Below, piece after piece: positions 11,160 to 13,732 of a stretch of 13,732 bases of DNA. This DNA comes from an uncultured Mycolicibacterium sp. (GTDB taxonomy: Bacteria > Actinomycetota > Actinomycetes > Mycobacteriales > Mycobacteriaceae), in the NCBI RefSeq assembly GCF_937941905.1, contig NZ_CALDGS010000058.1:1-13732 (forward strand). The letters are read 5' to 3'. Every line of letters starts with the position of its first letter. The first letter of the stretch is position 1. Both the position numbers and the translations under genes were made by a program. The notes below the pieces were generated by a model, which was not told the origin of the DNA, did no database searches, and saw nothing but the letters and a program-made list of their open reading frames with translations.

Positions 11160-12407
11160 GTGCGTTCGGTCGAGGAGCAGCAGGCTCGAATAGCCGCCGC
11201 CGCGGTGGCCCCGCGCCCGGTGCGGGTGGCCATCGCCGAGGCGCAGGGATTGATGTGCGCCGAGGAAGTCGTCACCGAGCGTCCGCTGCCGGGTTTCGAC
11301 CAGGCCGCCATCGACGGCTACGCGGTGCGCAGCGTCGATGTCATGGGCGCCGGCGAGGACGGCGAGGGCGGCCGGGAGGTCACCCTGCCGGTGATGGCGA
11401 CCATCGAGGCGGGGGCGCGTACCCCGACCCGGTTGCAGCCCAAGCAGGCGGTGCGGGTGCAGACCGGCGCCCCGATGCCCACCCTCGCCGACGCGGTGCT
11501 GCCACTGCGCTGGACCGACGGCGGCGAGAACCGTATCCGGGTGCTGCGCGGGGTGCGCTCCGGCGCCTACGTGCGCCGGGCCGGCGACGACGTGCAGCCC
11601 GGTGACGTGGCGGTGCGGGCCGGCACCATCATCGGCCCGGCCCAGGTGGGGCTGCTGGCTGCGGTGGGCCGCGAACGGGTGCTGGTGCACCCGCGGCCGC
11701 GGCTGTCGGTGATCTCGGTGGGTGCGGAGCTCGTCGACATCTCCCGCACCCCGGGCAACGGCCAGGTCTACGACGTCAACTCCTACGCGCTGGCCGCCGC
11801 CGGCCGCGACGCCGGCGCCGAGGTGACCCGGGTCGGCATCGTCGACACCGACCCGAAGACCTTCCGCGACGTGGTCGAGGGCCAGGTCAACCGCTCCGAG
11901 GTGGTGGTGATCGCCGGCGCGGTGGGCGGCTCGGCGGCCGAGACCGTGCGCTCGGTGCTCTCCGAGCTCGGCGAGCTCGAGGTCACCCGGGTGGCCATGC
12001 ACCCCGGCTCGGTGCAGGGCTTCGGCCAGCTCGGCCGCGACGGGGTGCCGGTGTTCCTGCTGCCGGCCAACCCGGTCAGCGCCCTGGTGGTGTTCGAGGT
12101 GATGGTGCGCCCGTTGATCCGGCTCTCGCTGGGCCGGCGCCACCCGATGCGGCGCATCGTGCGGGCCCGCACCCTCTCGCCGATCGCGTCGATGCCCGGC
12201 CGCACCGGGTATCTGCGCGGCCAGCTGCTGCGCGACCACGACACCGGCGAGTACCTGGTCCAGGTGCTCGGCGGCGGTCCCGGCGACTCCTCCCACCTGC
12301 TGGCCACGCTGGCGGAGGCGAACTGCCTGGTGATCGTGCCGCCGGAGGTGGAGCAGGTGCGCACCGGCGAGGCCGTCGACGTGGCGTTCCTGGCCCAGCG
12401 CGGCTGA
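11160..12407 (+). CDS. glp: MoeA-family gephyrin-like protein Glp (MoeA1)
   Basis: The product has 415 residues with the MoeA/gephyrin E layout: an N-terminal domain with PLPGFDQAAIDGYAVR (42-57), VQTGAPMP (100-107) and RRAGDDVQPGD (139-149); the molybdopterin-binding subdomain (about 180-325) with GQVYDVNSYALAAAG, MHPGSVQGFGQ and LPANPVSALVVFEV; and a C-terminal beta-barrel (about 335-413). The usual MoeA motif SGGVSxGxxD is replaced by AGAVGGSAAE (252-261), and LPGNP by LPANP, so classical molybdenum insertion is doubtful. With glpR two genes downstream, it matches corynebacterial Glp, which binds FtsZ and the membrane protein GlpR at the septum. It corresponds to Rv0994 (moeA1). GTG 11160 has GGGAGAAAGG (11143-11152) upstream. 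A moonlighting or residual cofactor role cannot be excluded. Confidence 0.9.
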   Translation: MRSVEEQQARIAAAAVAPRPVRVAIAEAQGLMCAEEVVTERPLPGFDQAAIDGYAVRSVDVMGAGEDGEGGREVTLPVMATIEAGARTPTRLQPKQAVRVQTGAPMPTLADAVLPLRWTDGGENRIRVLRGVRSGAYVRRAGDDVQPGDVAVRAGTIIGPAQVGLLAAVGRERVLVHPRPRLSVISVGAELVDISRTPGNGQVYDVNSYALAAAGRDAGAEVTRVGIVDTDPKTFRDVVEGQVNRSEVVVIAGAVGGSAAETVRSVLSELGELEVTRVAMHPGSVQGFGQLGRDGVPVFLLPANPVSALVVFEVMVRPLIRLSLGRRHPMRRIVRARTLSPIASMPGRTGYLRGQLLRDHDTGEYLVQVLGGGPGDSSHLLATLAEANCLVIVPPEVEQVRTGEAVDVAFLAQRG

Positions 12408-12419
12408 CGGCGGGCCGCG

Positions 12420-13073
12420 GTGAGTCTCTGGCGTCCGGCGGCCGCCCACCCCGGGTGGCCGACGACGGTCGGCCCGCTGCGGGTGCGCGGCGGGGTGGTG
12501 CGGCTGCGGCCGGTGCGGATGCGCGACGGCGTGCAGTGGAGCCGGATCCGGCTGGCCGACCGCGCGCACCTGGAACCCTGGGAACCCTCGGCCGGGGTGG
12601 ACTGGGAGACCAGGCATCTGGTGACGGCGTGGCCGTCGGTGTGCGCCGGGCTGCGGGCCGAGGCGCGGCGCGGGCGGATGCTGCCGTTCGTCATCGAGCT
12701 CGACGGGCGCTTCGTCGGGCAGCTGACCATCGGCAACGTCACCCACGGCGCGCTGCGCTCGGCGTGGATCGGCTACTGGGTGGCCAGCGAGGTGACCAAC
12801 CAGGGCGTGGCCACCGCCGCGCTCGCGCTGGGGCTGGACCACTGCTTCGGGCCGGTGCGGCTGCACCGGGTGGAGGCGACGGTGCGGCCGGAGAACGGCG
12901 CGAGCCGGGCGGTGCTGGCCAAGGTCGGCTTCCGCGAGGAGGGCCTGCTGCTGCGCTACCTCGAGGTCGACGGGGCCTGGCGGGACCACCTGCTGGTGGC
13001 GATCACGGTCGAGGAGATGGCCACCTCGGCGGCCGCCGCGCTGGTGCGACAGGGCCGGGCCGACTGGGTCTGA
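12420..13073 (+). CDS. rimJ: GNAT N-acetyltransferase, RimJ/RimL type
   Basis: The product has 217 residues. The GNAT fold is recognisable: VRLRPVRMRDGVQWSRIR (strand 1 and helix 1, 27-44), FVIELDGRFVGQLTIGNV (90-107), and IGYWVASEVTNQGVAT with the acetyl-CoA loop NQGVAT at 127-132. The family signature RPENGASRAVLAKVGFREEG follows at 156-175, with a conserved WRDHLLVAI near the end. Members acetylate the N-terminal amine of ribosomal or other proteins, or small molecules; the true substrate is not known. GTG 12420 starts 12 bp after the glp stop, so the two are likely co-transcribed, although the ribosome binding site is poor (GC-rich spacer). Synteny with Rv0995 supports the name. Confidence 0.88.
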   Translation: MSLWRPAAAHPGWPTTVGPLRVRGGVVRLRPVRMRDGVQWSRIRLADRAHLEPWEPSAGVDWETRHLVTAWPSVCAGLRAEARRGRMLPFVIELDGRFVGQLTIGNVTHGALRSAWIGYWVASEVTNQGVATAALALGLDHCFGPVRLHRVEATVRPENGASRAVLAKVGFREEGLLLRYLEVDGAWRDHLLVAITVEEMATSAAAALVRQGRADWV

Positions 13074-13075
13074 CT

Positions 13076-13098
13076 GTTACGAATGTGACATGAGTGAC
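13076..13098 (+). repeat. Three GTKAC direct repeats with a 9-bp period upstream of glpR
   Basis: GTTAC (13076), GTGAC (13085) and GTGAC (13094) start exactly 9 bp apart, immediately after the rimJ stop. They look like a regulator binding site. MtrA and similar OmpR-type regulators of actinobacteria use GTNAC-like direct repeats, but I am not certain of their exact spacing. Confidence 0.45.
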
Positions 13099-13119
13099 GC
13101 GTGGTGCTTGTACCACCCG

Positions 13120-13137
13120 AATTACAGGTGTGTAATT
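13120..13137 (+). promoter_or_regulatory. AT-rich perfect palindrome upstream of glpR
   Basis: AATTACA (13120-13126), GGTG, TGTAATT (13131-13137) form perfect 7-bp arms around 4 bases. It is one of the most AT-rich stretches in a GC-rich window and sits 40 bp before a possible -10 (TAGCCT, 13177-13182). This suggests a dimeric repressor or activator operator; the protein is unknown. Confidence 0.45.
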
Positions 13138-13176
13138 AGTCCGGCGCGCCCTGACGGCTGCGCTGGTCGCAAGACC

Positions 13177-13182
13177 TAGCCT
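13177..13182 (+). promoter_or_regulatory. Possible -10 of glpR
   Basis: TAGCCT fits TANNNT. A CTGACG (13151-13156) upstream resembles a -35, but the 20-base gap is long. The expected transcript would have a short leader carrying the strong ribosome binding site AAGGAG (13191-13196), 7 bases before GTG 13204. Confidence 0.3.
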
Positions 13183-13203
13183 GATGGGGAAAGGAGCGGC
13201 GAC

Positions 13204-13732
13204 GTGCCAAGCATCCCCCAGTCCCTGTTGTGGATCTCGCTCGTCGTGCTGTGGCTGTTCGTGCTGGTCCCGATGTTGATCAGCAAGCGCGAGGCGGTAC
13301 GTCGCACCTCCGACGTGGCTCTGGCGACCCGCGTGCTCACCAGTGGCAACAGTGCGCGCCTGCTGCGGCGCGGCCCCGCGGGCGGCCATCCCACCGACCC
13401 GGACTGGCGCCCGCCGCGCGACGAGTACGACGAGGACGAGGACGACTACGGCGACCAGGCCGATGAGCGGGTGTCCACCCGGCGGGTCGTGGTCGCCGCG
13501 CAGGTCCGCGTCGAGGAGTACGTCGTCGACGGGCGGGGCGGCAACGACGGTATCGACGGCCGCAGCGAGCTCGACGTCATCGATGTGGACGTCGTCGAGG
13601 AGCCCGCCGGCGAGTTGCCCGCGGCTGCCGCCGAGCCGGCCGAGCCGGAACCGGTGGCCGAGGACGGCGCCGAAGTGCCTGTCGCGGAAGCGGAATCGGT
13701 CGACGAGGGTATTGCCGAAGACGCCGACGAGG
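13204..13732 (+). CDS. glpR: GlpR, membrane receptor for gephyrin-like Glp (3' end outside window)
   Basis: The frame opens at GTG 13204 (MPSIPQSLLWISLVVLWLFV) behind AAGGAG and stays open to the right edge, giving 176 visible residues. A single membrane segment (about 7-25) is followed by a basic cluster SKREAVRR, placing what follows in the cytoplasm. The motif TSDVALATRVLTSGNSARLLRRG lies at about 38-60. An Asp/Glu/Tyr-rich stretch comes next, then a conserved patch RRVVVAAQVRVEEYVVDGR and a long acidic Ala/Pro/Glu region. This matches M. tuberculosis Rv0996 and the corynebacterial GlpR, which anchors Glp at the membrane and links FtsZ to septal and polar growth. The gene order glp - rimJ - glpR supports the pairing. 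The C-terminal part, including any further membrane segments, is not visible. Confidence 0.8.
   Translation, partial: MPSIPQSLLWISLVVLWLFVLVPMLISKREAVRRTSDVALATRVLTSGNSARLLRRGPAGGHPTDPDWRPPRDEYDEDEDDYGDQADERVSTRRVVVAAQVRVEEYVVDGRGGNDGIDGRSELDVIDVDVVEEPAGELPAAAAEPAEPEPVAEDGAEVPVAEAESVDEGIAEDADE

Noticed and set aside
10130..12989. Very long minus-strand frames opposite galU, glp and rimJ (up to 658 codons).
   Set aside because: Their composition (His, Arg, Gly, Pro, Gln) is typical of antisense frames in high-GC DNA, and they lack domains, ribosome binding sites and promoters.

Overview
The window is high-GC actinobacterial DNA from a mycobacterium, most likely a rapid grower (Mycolicibacterium type). 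Two things support this. The gene order rpmF - mprA - mprB - pepD - moaB2 - mscL - (CpaB-like SAF gene) - ruc - 5-formyl-THF cyclo-ligase - galU - moeA1/glp - rimJ - glpR matches the M. tuberculosis Rv0979A to Rv0996 region. The window also carries MspA-type octameric porin genes, which fast-growing mycobacteria have and M. tuberculosis lacks. All assignments come from reading the sequence and from recalled family knowledge; no search was run.

Layout. (1) 1-1136: the C-terminal end of a very acidic, low-complexity protein on + and a DUF1707/LiaF-like envelope protein on -, converging on a near-perfect hairpin terminator. (2) 1365-5770: rpmF (L32), then the envelope-stress module mprA-mprB-pepD and moaB2. 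mprA/mprB and pepD/moaB2 overlap at stop/start. A TCTCAG direct repeat with an 11-bp period, fitting an MprA box, precedes both mprA and pepD. (3) 5771-7910: a small uncharacterised protein preceded by a near-ideal CRP/Cmr-type palindrome, then two tandem MspA-type porin genes. Their coding DNA is identical from codon 10 to the stop, but their flanks are unrelated, and a strong hairpin lies between them. (4) 7911-10108, minus strand: mscL, a SAF/CpaB-like membrane protein, the redox-regulated chaperone gene ruc with a CIRCE (HrcA) operator, and 5-formyltetrahydrofolate cyclo-ligase. (5) 10196-13732, plus strand: galU, a MoeA-family protein matching the gephyrin-like division protein Glp, a RimJ-type acetyltransferase, and the N-terminal part of the membrane protein GlpR.

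How the genes fit together. Much of the window concerns the cell envelope and stress: sensing of envelope damage (MprAB), periplasmic quality control (PepD), outer-membrane permeability (porins), osmotic release (MscL), cytosolic protein folding stress (Ruc under HrcA) and septum/polar growth (Glp-GlpR). galU supplies UDP-glucose for envelope polysaccharides.

The most interesting points are the homogenised tandem porins, the CRP-site/small-protein unit in front of them, the degenerate MoeA catalytic motif in Glp next to glpR, and a three-fold 9-bp direct repeat plus an AT-rich palindrome upstream of glpR. I saw no CRISPR array, rRNA, tRNA, insertion sequence or phage gene.
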